Shown here: positions 8,881 to 17,966 of the stretch, one piece after another | Numbering within the stretch: position 1 is the first letter of the stretch | Layout of the letters: the number at the start of each line of letters is the position of its first letter | Origin: an uncultured Pseudodesulfovibrio sp. | GTDB lineage: Bacteria; Desulfobacterota; Desulfovibrionia; Desulfovibrionales; Desulfovibrionaceae | NCBI RefSeq assembly: GCF_963662885.1 | Contig: NZ_OY760065.1 | Span: 258,001 to 322,000, forward strand | Length of the DNA: 64,000 nt | Direction of reading: 5' to 3' | Translations under genes and position numbers: made by a program | Notes under the pieces: generated by a model | Database searches by the model: none | Told to the model about the DNA's origin: nothing | The model's input: the letters and a program-made list of their open reading frames with translations, nothing else

Positions 8881-9657
8881 CTATGGTTGGTCTTCCTGCA
8901 GGAACTCGGCATCCTGCGGTGCCGTACCGTTTTCTTCGATGCACTGCCTAAGCAGAATATAGTGGTGGCTGATGAAACCCAGAGCGAGCATGAGCTGGCC
9001 ATCGCGAAGAGCACGGGCCGTGTCGCTCCAGTTGGTCGCCGCCCGTTCCCGGAATCGAGGGTTCTGGTAGAGGGCGTAGTCGTGAGAACTGAATCCCATC
9101 TGCAAAGCGTGCATTACCCACTCGAAGAGCGGGTTGCGAGCCATACGGGCGAGCATGACATTCAACTGGCGATCCAGCTCGCTGGTGACCAACAGGTCAG
9201 GCTCTTCTTCCCGGAGAAGAATTTCGAGACGCATGGCCTCTTCGAGAAGATCTTCCTTCTCTTTGAGCGTTCCGTGGGCCAGGGCCAGTTTCGTGATGGT
9301 TCGGTCCATGGTCTCACGGAATTCGATCAGCTTTTCCGGCTCGATTGGGTGTTGTTTGAGAAAAAGACCAAGGGATTCAGAAACGTTGGCTACGTCCAAC
9401 TCGCGGACGTAGGCGCCTCCCTTGGCCCCCTTGCGGACTTCGAGAAGCCCTTTTTGTTTGAGGATTTTGATGGCCTCACGGACAACGCCACGCCCCGTGC
9501 CGAACTGGGATTGCATGACCCGTTCGCTGGGCAAACGTTCCCCGGATGACAATCGGCCGTCCACGATGGCGGCTTCGATCTGCAATGCGACTTCCTCGCT
9601 CGCCCGTCCAGCCTGAACAGGCGAAAAGAGCGTCGAAGTTATGTGGGGTGCGCTCAA
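8881..9657 (-). CDS. FadR/GntR-family transcriptional regulator of the bet operon
   Basis: 258 residues. The N-terminal winged helix of the GntR family is at about 22-90 (GERLPSERVMQSQFGTGRGVVREAIKIL is the recognition region). A C-terminal FCD-type helical ligand domain is at about 100-235. It is first gene of the bet operon and the likely autoregulator. This is unlike enterobacterial bet clusters, where the TetR-family BetI serves. The start is TTG 9657: an in-frame stop lies three codons upstream and there is no ATG before residue 49. Two GntR-type half-palindromic sites lie directly upstream. The effector is presumably choline or a catabolite, by inference only. Confidence 0.88.
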   Translation of the reverse strand: MSAPHITSTLFSPVQAGRASEEVALQIEAAIVDGRLSSGERLPSERVMQSQFGTGRGVVREAIKILKQKGLLEVRKGAKGGAYVRELDVANVSESLGLFLKQHPIEPEKLIEFRETMDRTITKLALAHGTLKEKEDLLEEAMRLEILLREEEPDLLVTSELDRQLNVMLARMARNPLFEWVMHALQMGFSSHDYALYQNPRFRERAATNWSDTARALRDGQLMLALGFISHHYILLRQCIEENGTAPQDAEFLQEDQP

Positions 9658-9668
9658 TGGTACTACCT
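9658..9668 (-). promoter_or_regulatory. Proximal GntR/FadR-type operator, imperfect
   Basis: TGGTACTACCT matches the TGGTnnnACCA pattern of FadR-subfamily operators with one difference in the last base. It abuts the TTG start codon of the regulator, where a bound dimer would block expression. Confidence 0.55.
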
Positions 9669-9706
9669 AATATGGTTTTTTGTTCGATTAGTCGTTCACG
9701 TAAAGA

Positions 9707-9731
9707 CAAATAGGCCTATTTGGTAGGACCA
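9707..9731 (-). promoter_or_regulatory. Distal GntR/FadR-type operator with overlapping 16-bp palindrome
   Basis: TGGTAGGACCA at 9721-9731 is a perfect TGGTnnnACCA palindrome. It overlaps a second perfect palindrome, CAAATAGGCCTATTTG at 9707-9722. Together they lie about 50-75 bases before the regulator start, where an upstream operator or a promoter-overlapping site would be expected. Confidence 0.6.
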
Positions 9732-9888
9732 TTCTTGGCAGTAATTTTGACCTTCGTCAAGGGCGCAATATGAATATCTGGGGGAAATCTTGTTTAAACC
9801 AAGATGATATGAACCGAGAGTGTGGGAAAATATGGCTCTTAAGCCCGAATTATGCGGGTATTTAGGAAAAGATGGTCAAAACCGGAAA

Positions 9889-10323
9889 TCAATGTAAAGC
9901 CAAGTGGAGTAGGGGATACGGTTTGCCCTGTCCGTCCAAGGGAGAGCGGCCTATGATTTTGAAGCCGAAGTGCTCGTAGAATCCCAGGGCCTGCGGGTTT
10001 TGCTCGTTGACATCAACACTGGTCACGCCGAGGTGGTCCACGGCGTGACGGCACAAGGCCGTCCCGATACCCTGGCCACGGCTTTCAGGATCGATAAAGA
10101 GCATCTCGAGGTTGCCGTTGAAAACGCCGCTGAATCCGAGGATTTTCCCGTGTTCATCCCGAGCGCAGCTGAGAGTCACTGCGTCAAAATAGTGTTTCAG
10201 GATCAGGGACCGAAGCGATTCAATGTCATTTTCAGCCAGGAAGTCATGGGTTGCACGAACTGAACGCTCCCAGACCAGGAGCAGTTCAGGGTAATCCTGT
10301 TTACAGGCCTCATCTATGTGCAT
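9889..10323 (-). CDS. GNAT-family N-acetyltransferase, YjaB-like
   Basis: A 144-residue acetyl-CoA-dependent acetyltransferase. The acetyl-CoA loop is ESRGQGIGTALCRHA at about residues 78-92. The C-terminal VNEQNPQALGFYEHFGFK and GKPYPLLHLAL segments closely follow Escherichia coli YjaB, as does the N-terminal VWERSVRATHDFL. The substrate is unknown. The start at 10323 is chosen because GAGGAG lies 8 bases upstream and the family N-terminus begins there; 18 further codons in the frame are unsupported. Confidence 0.85.
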   Translation of the reverse strand: MHIDEACKQDYPELLLVWERSVRATHDFLAENDIESLRSLILKHYFDAVTLSCARDEHGKILGFSGVFNGNLEMLFIDPESRGQGIGTALCRHAVDHLGVTSVDVNEQNPQALGFYEHFGFKIIGRSPLDGQGKPYPLLHLALH

Positions 10324-10696
10324 CTCCGCGTCTCCTCGATCCTTGAATTCGAATGCATAGCCGTTTTGGAAGAGCACGGCAATCGGCCAATAGACGATTT
10401 GCTTGGTTCGGCCGGTTTATAGAAGAAGGTGGCTTTTGCTCATGATGAAGATCATGGCTACAGTGGGGAAACCAAAGGCATATAGCTCGCTTTATATTCT
10501 AGCTAATGCTTTGTGATAATTGGCTACTGCCTAGAAATCACTTTAAGAGGGCTGAAATCGCTTTCAAGATCGATATCACAGAATGTGGCGAAGAGAGGGG
10601 GGCGATATCCGCATAAGCGAACACCTTGAGGGCTACCGGCAGGGTGCACTGTGCACCCTGCCGGGCTGAATTCAATGGTAAGATGGTATTTACAGG
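10324..10696. other. Intergenic region with a 13-bp hairpin
   Basis: No gene is seen. At 10636-10664 CCGGCAGGGTGCAC and its complement form a long stem with a tiny loop. No T run follows on either strand. It lies about 30 bases past the TPR gene stop and may end that transcript or stabilise its 3' end. Confidence 0.5.
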
Positions 10697-12790
10697 TTAG
10701 AACGGGTAAACGAGCGAACTCTTGTCGTCGTCTTTTTCAACGCCCATCTTCTTATCGATGGCATCGATCCGGGCTTGGGCAGCCACCCTCTGTTCTTTGC
10801 GGGAAGCGTTGCGAACGACCGTCCCGAGCAGCCGCTTGGCGGTCTCGTATTTGCCGCGCTTTTCGTAGATAAGTGAAGCTCTGTACATGGCGGTCAGGCA
10901 CCAGATATTCTCCTGAGGATATTGCCATGCCAGTTTAAGGTAATAGTCCAACGCCTTGTCCGGGTTGCGCATGGCCTGCTCGCCCTCACCAAGCCAGAAC
11001 AGGGTCTCGGCCTGAAGTGCCGTGGTCATTGTCGCCCTTGCTTCCCACATGGTCAGCAATTCCTTCTGTGCAGTCTCATATTCACGGCGCTGCTGATACA
11101 GAAGAGCCATCCGCAGCCGGGTCATGACCGGGACAGGTTCACCCGTTTTTGTCATTTCCTGATAGGTTTCAAGCGCCTGAGTCTGATGTCCTGCTTCGAG
11201 CTCAAGGCGAGTCTTGATGTCCAGCCAGGCCGTACGAAGCTCGGGCGGAAGGGCGGGTTCGTCAATGCGGTTCAGATAAAAGGCACCCAGTTGCAGATCC
11301 TTGGCCTTAACCGCATCGTCAGCCAAGTAGATCAGGCTGCGGATGCCGAAAGAAGAGTCATCGAACAGGTAGGCTGCGCGCTTGGCCAATTCCGGGACAG
11401 GTTTGGATTGGAAACGCTGTTGCCAGTATGCAAGGAGAAGAAGGCGGTCCAAAGGATACTGCTCGGTAGACAGTTCATCCAACTTATCTGCGGGAGCGGC
11501 TGTCCAGAAGGGGGCTTCTGTTTCGGGATGAACATTCTCGCCGGCGGCGCCGGAAAGAGCTGACAAGACCGGGTACAGAGCAAACGCCTGGGCGGCTTTT
11601 TCAGGGAGGATTTTGTTAAAGTCATCCTTGAAGGCCAAAAAGCCAGCCAGTCGAAGGCAAATAGGGAGATTCTGCTTATCTGTTGAATTCCAAACAGTTG
11701 AAGCCATCTGCATATTGCCGTTAGACAGAGACAGGGCTAACTTGAAGTTGCGCAGCAGGGTTGCGGTTTGCTCGGATATGAGCATGGAGCCCAACTCGTT
11801 ATCGATGGCCTTTTCTGCTTCTTCAGGTGCCATGGTCAGGATGTTGTTGCGGAATTTGGTCCAGGCTGCGGAATCCGGATTCCCCAGGAACCAGTCGCTA
11901 CGGGATTTGGAGTAGGGTGCAAGGACGTTTCCGGCCCAGAATGCATGTGCCTTCAGGTAGTTGCCTTGTAAAAACACATCAAGTTCTTCCGGCGTGTTTC
12001 CACTGCTGAGGAAGTGAAGAACCGACGTCCAGAAGGTGCGTACCGTTTCGTTTGAGATATTTTCTACAGCGGAAGTCGCTTCATCGAATTTTTCCAGAGA
12101 AACCGATGCCATAGCCTTGACTATCAACTGCGTGTCCGCAGACTGAACCATGGGGACGACTGCGAGAACGTCTGCTGCGGGTCCTTTAACGGGAGGATTG
12201 TCGGCAGCAATCGGTTGAGGGTTCATGATCCCATTAACCTTGTTCCAGAAATTGTTGTTCCAGACTTTGAGACCAACACTCCGAATCATATCAAGGGCTT
12301 CCTTCTGGGAATCCTTGGAGAGTGTGTTGTTGGCCAGATAAGACCAGTACATCTTGAGCCAGACGTCGTGCCAGATTGATTCGAGGGCGGGTTCACCTTT
12401 GAATCTGGCTCGGATTTCGTCGTCAGACATGAATTTGGTGGCCTGGGTGTACCAGAGCACGGCCTTGGTCAGATCGCCGAGCCCTCGTTGTGCCTGGCCT
12501 CCCAGCCACAGACGTTGCGCTTCGTCAGATCCGCTGAAAGCCGGCGTCATTTCGACGATCTCAAGGGCCTTTTGCGGAGAATTGAGATTCAAATAGACTT
12601 GGACTCGTTTGAGAACAGCCTCGGGCGTGTCGGCTGCGGACTCATGGGAGTATTCCTTTTCCAAACGATCCCAGGCTCGGTAGTGTTCAAGCCATTCCTG
12701 AAAGGACTGTTTCTCCGCAGCCGAGGCGGGTGACAGTCCAGCCAAAAGCATAAAAGCGGTCAGTAGCGAAAACGCGATGCGTGATTTCAT
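10697..12790 (-). CDS. Exported tetratricopeptide-repeat protein
   Basis: A 697-residue protein with a signal peptide (residues 1-24, cleavage near SPASA-AEK). Helical repeats with TPR spacing are visible, for example LGGQAQRGLGDLTKAVLWYTQATKF near residue 90 and LFWLGEGEQAMRNPDKALDYYLKLAWQYP near 610. It is probably a periplasmic scaffold; I do not recognise a specific family and no catalytic domain is visible. The start is supported by GAGGA four bases before ATG 12790. The gene is monocistronic in this window, with about 370-420 empty bases on each side. Confidence 0.75.
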   Translation of the reverse strand: MKSRIAFSLLTAFMLLAGLSPASAAEKQSFQEWLEHYRAWDRLEKEYSHESAADTPEAVLKRVQVYLNLNSPQKALEIVEMTPAFSGSDEAQRLWLGGQAQRGLGDLTKAVLWYTQATKFMSDDEIRARFKGEPALESIWHDVWLKMYWSYLANNTLSKDSQKEALDMIRSVGLKVWNNNFWNKVNGIMNPQPIAADNPPVKGPAADVLAVVPMVQSADTQLIVKAMASVSLEKFDEATSAVENISNETVRTFWTSVLHFLSSGNTPEELDVFLQGNYLKAHAFWAGNVLAPYSKSRSDWFLGNPDSAAWTKFRNNILTMAPEEAEKAIDNELGSMLISEQTATLLRNFKLALSLSNGNMQMASTVWNSTDKQNLPICLRLAGFLAFKDDFNKILPEKAAQAFALYPVLSALSGAAGENVHPETEAPFWTAAPADKLDELSTEQYPLDRLLLLAYWQQRFQSKPVPELAKRAAYLFDDSSFGIRSLIYLADDAVKAKDLQLGAFYLNRIDEPALPPELRTAWLDIKTRLELEAGHQTQALETYQEMTKTGEPVPVMTRLRMALLYQQRREYETAQKELLTMWEARATMTTALQAETLFWLGEGEQAMRNPDKALDYYLKLAWQYPQENIWCLTAMYRASLIYEKRGKYETAKRLLGTVVRNASRKEQRVAAQARIDAIDKKMGVEKDDDKSSLVYPF

Positions 12791-13211
12791 TTTTCCTCAA
12801 ATCGGCCGTAGCGGCCTTTTTGTCTGTTTGTGATGGGGCATCATTAACAGCCGCGAAAAGAATGCTCAATGGGAAGCAATACGGTTTCGTCCGAAGATTC
12901 ATATCCCAACAGTTACAAAAACTCGTGAGAACGGATTTGGGAAGGGCAAATTCAGGGTGACGATTGTGGCTTTTTTGGCTTCCCGTTGTTAAAAGTTTAC
13001 ATAATTTACATTATGAGACAAATATACAAATGCCTGAATTTATGTAAGTTAAATGCCATCACTTTGAAAAAAGCTCGTCCAGACAAGCGTCAATTGGTAA
13101 GTTATCAACTTGGCGTAGCCGACAAGCACTGACAGTCGTCTTGTGGCGAATTTGGCCACGTGCCGGTTCTGTGTGGTGACAGTCGAAATACTGTCGGTAT
13201 GGTATTCGGAG
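12791..13211. other. Intergenic region between TPR and GGDEF genes
   Basis: About 420 bases, AT-richer than the genes, with no credible open frame. GACAGT-cgaaat-ACTGTC at 13178-13195 is a small hairpin past the GGDEF gene stop, and the heptamer GACAGTC also occurs about 45 bases away. The TPR gene promoter should be here; no strong consensus was seen. Confidence 0.4.
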
Positions 13212-15347
13212 TTATTCAGATTCCACTTTGTTTCGCCCGGTTTGCTTGGCGCGGTACATGGCCGTGTCAGCTCTCTTGATGACCTGGCTATGCCCTTCCT
13301 CATCCCCATGAATTTCGGTTACCCCCAGGCTCACCGTAAAATGAAGGATGGCTCCGTCGTCTAGGAGGAATTCGGCCTGCTCAACGAAGCTGCGGATTCG
13401 TTCGGCAACGATCAACGCGTCCTTGAGGTGGGTCTCGGGCAATAGGATGATGAACTCCTCGCCGCCAAAACGGGCTAGGCAGTCCACTTCACGGAGATTC
13501 TCTTTGGCTGCTTTCGTCAGGTAAACAAGAACCTCATCGCCGACGTCATGTCCGTAGGTGTCATTGATTTTTTTAAAATTGTCGGCATCGAACAGGATGA
13601 GACTGGTTTTGGTCTTGTACCGTCGTGAACGGAGGAACTCCACTTCCAGTTGTTCGATGAAATAGCGCCGGTTGTATATACCGGTTAGTTCATCCGTGTT
13701 CGCCATAAGCTCAAGCTGGCCTTCAGTCTTTTTGCGGTCAGTGATGTCACGAAGCATCCCCACAGCGAAAAACTCGCCGTCTACCTGAAATGCACTGACA
13801 GAACGTTCAGCGGGAAACGTCTGACCGTCTTTGCGGATTGCCGGGAACTCCATGATAGAATCGAGCACAGGCCCCCTGCCAGTCGTCGCAAATTGTTTGA
13901 GGCCCTCTTGAGCAGGTTTGAGATACTCCTCCGGAGTGATAAGCGGGTGCATCTTTTGCCCGACGACTTCCTCCGACGTCCATCCCAGGACCTTTTCCGC
14001 AGCAGGACTCCAAAAAAGGATCGTGTCCTCGGCATCGATCATGATTAGCGGGTCATATGTGGCCTCAGCCATGGCCTGGATCTTCGCCTGTTCGGCCGCC
14101 AGCTCCTTGGCGATGACTTCACGATTGGTTGTGTCGTGCACGGTTCCGAAAGAACGGATCAACTCCCCTCCCCCATCGTACCGGTTCTCGCCCTGCTCAT
14201 GGACGTACCGGACCGATCCGTCCGGCCGGATGATTCGATGGTCGATGGAGAGTCTTTCCCGTGACTTGATAGAATCCCAATATGCGTTTTTCATGCGTTC
14301 CCGGTCCGCCGGGTGGACGAGTTCGAAAAAAGCGTCCAGCGACGGCGTGAACTCCGATTTATCCACACCGAAGATGCGGTAGGTCTCCTCGGACCATTCG
14401 ACCACGTCGGTCCGGGGGGTATAAGACCAATTCCCCAGATGGGCGATAGCCTGCGCTTCGTCGAGATCCATCTTTCCCTGCGAGACTTCAATACGCTGCC
14501 TCAGGTCGCGGTAGCCCAAATAGAGAAAGATGAAGAAAAATAGCAGGAACGCCAAGTGCACATAACCGGACAAGGGATGACGAACCGGCCACCCGCTTTT
14601 GGGAAGCACGGCCATTTGCCATGATCCTGAAGGGAAAAAGATGTCCGAGAGGATCGCTTTGGAAGACGGATTAAAAAGGATCTCGTCTCCAGAAAAGACC
14701 TTTCCTTGGGCCCCCTTTCCATCTTTCCCACGGATGGCAATACGCAGATCCGAAATGTTTTTCTCCTCTAGAACAAGAAACAACCGGTCTATGTCGAGGA
14801 CTGCGGAAACGATGCCCCAGGATTCCTTGCGGCCGTCATCCGTTGTTGACCCCTTATTAATGAAAACCGGTGCACGGCCGACGAGTCCCCTCCCCCCCTG
14901 AACAAGATTGATCGGTCCGGCAACCACCATGCTCCCTTTACGCATGGCGAGCTGGACCTGCGGCCATTGGTTGGGCAAGTCCCGGTAATTTATACCTATG
15001 ACATTTTCATTTCCACGTAGGGGATACACGAAGCGCATGATCAAATCTGGGGCGGCTCCCAAATTCCGTAGGAGATTGCTTCCCTGCAAAGCCCCCTGCG
15101 CGTACAGCCTGAATTCTTTGGCTGTGATATCGGGATGTACTGAAATGTAGTTTGCCGTTCCTTGAATAAGAAGGAGATTATTTACGATTTCTTTTTCTAT
15201 GCCGACCCGGATCGGCGCGATTCTCTGCGAGACATCAACAACCTGTTGGCTACGAAACTGGCGCAAAAGAAGTTCCTGCAACACCAGATCTACAGAAAAC
15301 AATAAAAGAAACAATACCGTCAGGTATATCGTAAACTTAAGTCGCAT
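13212..15347 (-). CDS. Membrane diguanylate cyclase: CHASE-PAS-PAS-GGDEF
   Basis: 711 residues, predicted to make cyclic di-GMP from two GTP in response to an extracytoplasmic cue. Order: TM helix 1-24; periplasmic CHASE domain at about 60-230; TM helix at about 262-282; PAS at about 298-410 with a PAC-type end (SFGTVHDTTNREV); second PAS at about 425-540 (VGMLRDITDRKK); GGDEF domain at about 550-711. The active-site signature is GGEEF. An RxxD allosteric site (REVD) lies exactly five residues before it, so product inhibition is expected. The gene stands alone, so the pathway it controls cannot be read from context. Confidence 0.93.
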   Translation of the reverse strand: MRLKFTIYLTVLFLLLFSVDLVLQELLLRQFRSQQVVDVSQRIAPIRVGIEKEIVNNLLLIQGTANYISVHPDITAKEFRLYAQGALQGSNLLRNLGAAPDLIMRFVYPLRGNENVIGINYRDLPNQWPQVQLAMRKGSMVVAGPINLVQGGRGLVGRAPVFINKGSTTDDGRKESWGIVSAVLDIDRLFLVLEEKNISDLRIAIRGKDGKGAQGKVFSGDEILFNPSSKAILSDIFFPSGSWQMAVLPKSGWPVRHPLSGYVHLAFLLFFFIFLYLGYRDLRQRIEVSQGKMDLDEAQAIAHLGNWSYTPRTDVVEWSEETYRIFGVDKSEFTPSLDAFFELVHPADRERMKNAYWDSIKSRERLSIDHRIIRPDGSVRYVHEQGENRYDGGGELIRSFGTVHDTTNREVIAKELAAEQAKIQAMAEATYDPLIMIDAEDTILFWSPAAEKVLGWTSEEVVGQKMHPLITPEEYLKPAQEGLKQFATTGRGPVLDSIMEFPAIRKDGQTFPAERSVSAFQVDGEFFAVGMLRDITDRKKTEGQLELMANTDELTGIYNRRYFIEQLEVEFLRSRRYKTKTSLILFDADNFKKINDTYGHDVGDEVLVYLTKAAKENLREVDCLARFGGEEFIILLPETHLKDALIVAERIRSFVEQAEFLLDDGAILHFTVSLGVTEIHGDEEGHSQVIKRADTAMYRAKQTGRNKVESE

Positions 15348-15740
15348 ATTCGTTCCTTGCTGGTTGTTGTCTCATGCGCTTAAAATCTCGATTTGCCGGT
15401 TCATGCTGCCTAGAATTTACAGCTCGAGCCTTGCCTACTCCATCGATTGACCCCTACGGGCATTCTTTCTTCAGGACCGGCCCAAGTACTGAGTGGTCCG
15501 GAAGAATCAATCGTCTTGTTTTTTAAACCTGCCCTGTAAGTTCTTACCAAGAAAAAATAATCAGGCATACGTTTTTAAACAATTATTCTTTTACTGAAGG
15601 CACGTGCAACAATCATCCGAGGGCTCGAAGTGGTTGAGTCACCGAACGCGGACGGTTCGGTGCCGGAGGGGGGCTGGTGAATTCCCCGACGTGTGAATAT
15701 GGGCTGTATAAAGTGACTTGGCCTCGACGTAAGGGCCAAA
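15348..15740. other. Intergenic region upstream of the diguanylate cyclase
   Basis: About 390 bases without a credible gene. It carries the promoter of the cyclase gene (minus strand), but no convincing -35/-10 pair or known RNA motif was found. Confidence 0.4.
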
Positions 15741-15766
15741 AAAAAGGCCCTTGCAAGGGCCTTTTT
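15741..15766 (-). terminator. Bidirectional intrinsic terminator
   Basis: A perfect 26-base palindrome, AAAAAGGCCCTT with its complement, with A/T runs on both flanks. It ends the dapL-folK-TRASH operon on the minus strand. Confidence 0.85.
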
Positions 15767-15789
15767 GGGTATTCGGATATCAGGCGAGA

Positions 15790-16068
15790 CTACTCTTCTT
15801 CCTGTTTGGGGGCTGCCGCGCCTATACTTTTGAGGTATTTATCCCGGCATTCGTAGGAACAGAACACGTGGACCTTGTCCCCCTCCCGGACGCGGATGTC
15901 GCCGTCCTTGTCAACATAGGTCCCACAGGACGGGTCCTTGACCATCTCGCCGGAGGCAACCTTTTGCTTGAAGGATTTATCGTTTTTCATGTCCTTCTTG
16001 CGCTTGTCGCCCATGAAGAGCTTGTAGACCAGAAACAATGCCGCGGCGATGACCAGGAATTTGAGCAT
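15790..16068 (-). CDS. Small membrane-anchored TRASH/YHS-type protein (PP0621-like)
   Basis: A 92-residue protein. An N-terminal hydrophobic helix (residues 3-19) is followed by a basic stretch. The metal-binding-type region has Cys residues in KDPSCGTYV and FCSYECRDKY, the pattern of TRASH/YHS domains that bind metals or sense redox state. Its role is unknown. It is the last gene of an operon with dapL and folK (24 bases after folK), but I see no functional link to lysine or folate. Confidence 0.75.
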   Translation of the reverse strand: MLKFLVIAAALFLVYKLFMGDKRKKDMKNDKSFKQKVASGEMVKDPSCGTYVDKDGDIRVREGDKVHVFCSYECRDKYLKSIGAAAPKQEEE

Positions 16069-16092
16069 GGGTAGCCTCGTTGTTTGGTTTTA

Positions 16093-16596
16093 TCAGGAGT
16101 CCTGCCAGAGCTTGCGCCCTTCCTGCCTGTATTCGATGGCGGACAAGGCCTCGTCCACAGTGGTTCCGTCAGGGAAGACGAAATCAGGGGCAATCTCCTT
16201 GAGCGGTACGAGCACGAATGCCCTCTCCTTGGCGCGAGGATGCGGCAGGGTCAGGAAATCCATGTCCATAACGGTATCGCCCCAGGCGATGATGTCCATG
16301 TCCAGCGGTCTGGGGCCACCGGGCACGGCTCGGGTTCGGCCCATCTTGGCCTCAATGGCCGTACAGGTGGACAGGAAACCGGGGGGCGACCAGATTTCGG
16401 CATCAATTTCGAGCTCGATAATCTGGTTGGTGAACCACGGCTGATCCTTGATCTCCCCCTGAGGTTCGGTCTCGTAGTAGTCCGAGACCTTTTTCAGACG
16501 GATATCGTCACCGTAGTCCTCCAAAAGGACCAATGCCTCATGCAGATTGTCTTCAGTGTCCCCTACGTTTGAGCCAAGGCTCACGTAGCAGGTCAC
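16093..16596 (-). CDS. folK: 6-hydroxymethyl-7,8-dihydropterin pyrophosphokinase (HPPK)
   Basis: Transfers pyrophosphate from ATP to hydroxymethyl-dihydropterin in folate synthesis. The 167-residue sequence has the family N-terminus YVSLGSNVGD, the substrate segment YETEPQG, and the Mg/ATP-binding signature GGPRPLDMDII followed by LPHPRAKERAFVLVPL. Length matches HPPK (about 160). GTG 16596 overlaps the dapL stop as GTGA, so translation is coupled to dapL. Confidence 0.92.
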   Translation of the reverse strand: MTCYVSLGSNVGDTEDNLHEALVLLEDYGDDIRLKKVSDYYETEPQGEIKDQPWFTNQIIELEIDAEIWSPPGFLSTCTAIEAKMGRTRAVPGGPRPLDMDIIAWGDTVMDMDFLTLPHPRAKERAFVLVPLKEIAPDFVFPDGTTVDEALSAIEYRQEGRKLWQDS

Positions 16597-17759
16597 AGTT
16601 TCGAAATTCTGGATACTGCCTCCTCGAGCTTGTCGTTGTTCACGGTAAGGGAGATGCGGAAGTACCCTTCGCCAGGACCGCCGAAGCCGTTGCCCGGGGT
16701 CAGGACCACGCCGGTCTTCATGAGCACGTTGGTCACGAAATCTGCGGACTTATACCCTTCCGGCACGTTGCACCAGAGGTAGAAGGAGGCATCCGGCACA
16801 CGGTGTTTGATGCCGATCTTGTTCAGGGCGGCGCTGACAACATCGCGACGCTCCTTGTAAATGGCCCGGAATCCTTCAGCAAAGGGCTCGCCCTGCTTCA
16901 GGGCGGCGATGCCGGCTTCCTGAACGGCCTGGAAGATGCCGGAGTCCACGTTTTCCTTGATCTTGCCCAGACCAGCAATAAGGCTCTTGTTGCCCACGGC
17001 CATGCCAATGCGCCAGCCAGTCATGTTGTAGGTCTTGGACAGGGAATGGAACTCGATGCAGACGTCCTTGGCACCCTCGCACTCCATGATGGAAAGGGGC
17101 TTGTTGTCCGGATCGTAGTAAATTTCGGTGTAGGCCGCGTCGGAAACCACGATTACATTGAATTCCTTGGCCTTTTCGATCAGCTTCTCATAGAAGGGCT
17201 TGGTCGCAGTGGCCGCGGTCGGATTGTTCGGGTAGCAGACGAAGATCATCTTGGCCTTGGCCCAGGTGTCGTCGGAGATGGCGTCCAGGTCGACGAGGAA
17301 GTCGTTTTCCTCAAGCAGGGGAAGGTACTCGACCTTGCCACCGGCGAATTCCGTGGCGATGCCGTAGACCGGGTAGTTCGGCGTAGCCACCAGGACCGTA
17401 TCGCCGGGATTGACGTAAGCCAGCGGGAAGTGGGCAATGCCCTCCTTGGAGCCGATGAGGCTGACGACTTCGGTTTCGGGATCCAGATCGGCGTTGAAGC
17501 GCTCCTTGTACCAGTCGGCCACGGCCTGACGATAGGCCAGCATGCCGACATAGTCGGGGTACCGGTGGTTTTTTGGCTTCTTGGCGCTCTCGTACAGAGC
17601 CTCGATGATGAATTCCGGGGTGGGCAGGTCCGGGTCGCCGATACCCAGGCTGATGATATCCATGCCCTTTTTGGCGACTTCGGCCTTGGCCTTGTCGATG
17701 GCGGCGAAAAGATACGGAGGCAGCGCCGACAAGCGGTCGGCCAACTTGAATTCAGACAT
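16593..17759 (-). CDS. dapL: LL-diaminopimelate aminotransferase
   Basis: A PLP-dependent class I/II aminotransferase of 388 residues. In the DapL route it converts tetrahydrodipicolinate and glutamate directly to LL-diaminopimelate, bypassing the succinyl or acetyl steps of lysine and peptidoglycan synthesis. Signatures: LGIGDPDLPTP near residue 40, PNYPVYG, CYPNNPTAA, and the PLP-Lys motif HSLSKTYNMTGWRIG. DapL rather than aspartate aminotransferase is favoured by the overall match to Desulfovibrio-type sequences; lysA, the next committed gene, lies at 26944. ATG 17759 has AAGGAG upstream; the 25-codon extension lacks support. Confidence 0.85.
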   Translation of the reverse strand: MSEFKLADRLSALPPYLFAAIDKAKAEVAKKGMDIISLGIGDPDLPTPEFIIEALYESAKKPKNHRYPDYVGMLAYRQAVADWYKERFNADLDPETEVVSLIGSKEGIAHFPLAYVNPGDTVLVATPNYPVYGIATEFAGGKVEYLPLLEENDFLVDLDAISDDTWAKAKMIFVCYPNNPTAATATKPFYEKLIEKAKEFNVIVVSDAAYTEIYYDPDNKPLSIMECEGAKDVCIEFHSLSKTYNMTGWRIGMAVGNKSLIAGLGKIKENVDSGIFQAVQEAGIAALKQGEPFAEGFRAIYKERRDVVSAALNKIGIKHRVPDASFYLWCNVPEGYKSADFVTNVLMKTGVVLTPGNGFGGPGEGYFRISLTVNNDKLEEAVSRISKL

Positions 17760-17930
17760 GTATGGTCTCTCCTTGAATCCGGATATTGAAGCACTTTCAT
17801 AATGGTGGCAAGACCCTGTGTCAATGCGAACCATTGCGCTTTGACCCTCACCTTGTTAGCAAGGATGAAGGTAGCCGTGCTTGGTTTCCATGCAGCGTGG
17901 CAGATACCCTTTTCCCGTGGATATTATCCA

Positions 17931-17945
17931 ATACTTTAATAGTAT
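17931..17945. promoter_or_regulatory. Palindrome in the dapL-xerD divergent promoter region
   Basis: ATACT-TTAAT-AGTAT is a perfect inverted repeat, 22 bases before the xerD start and about 170 from dapL. It could be an operator or part of a promoter. No regulator is indicated. Confidence 0.3.
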
Positions 17946-17966
17946 CAAACCGGTCCGGCAGTGATC

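Noticed and set aside
15790..16068. Ferredoxin-like Fe-S protein
   Set aside because: Three Cys with TRASH/YHS spacing and a membrane helix do not form a ferredoxin Cys pattern.
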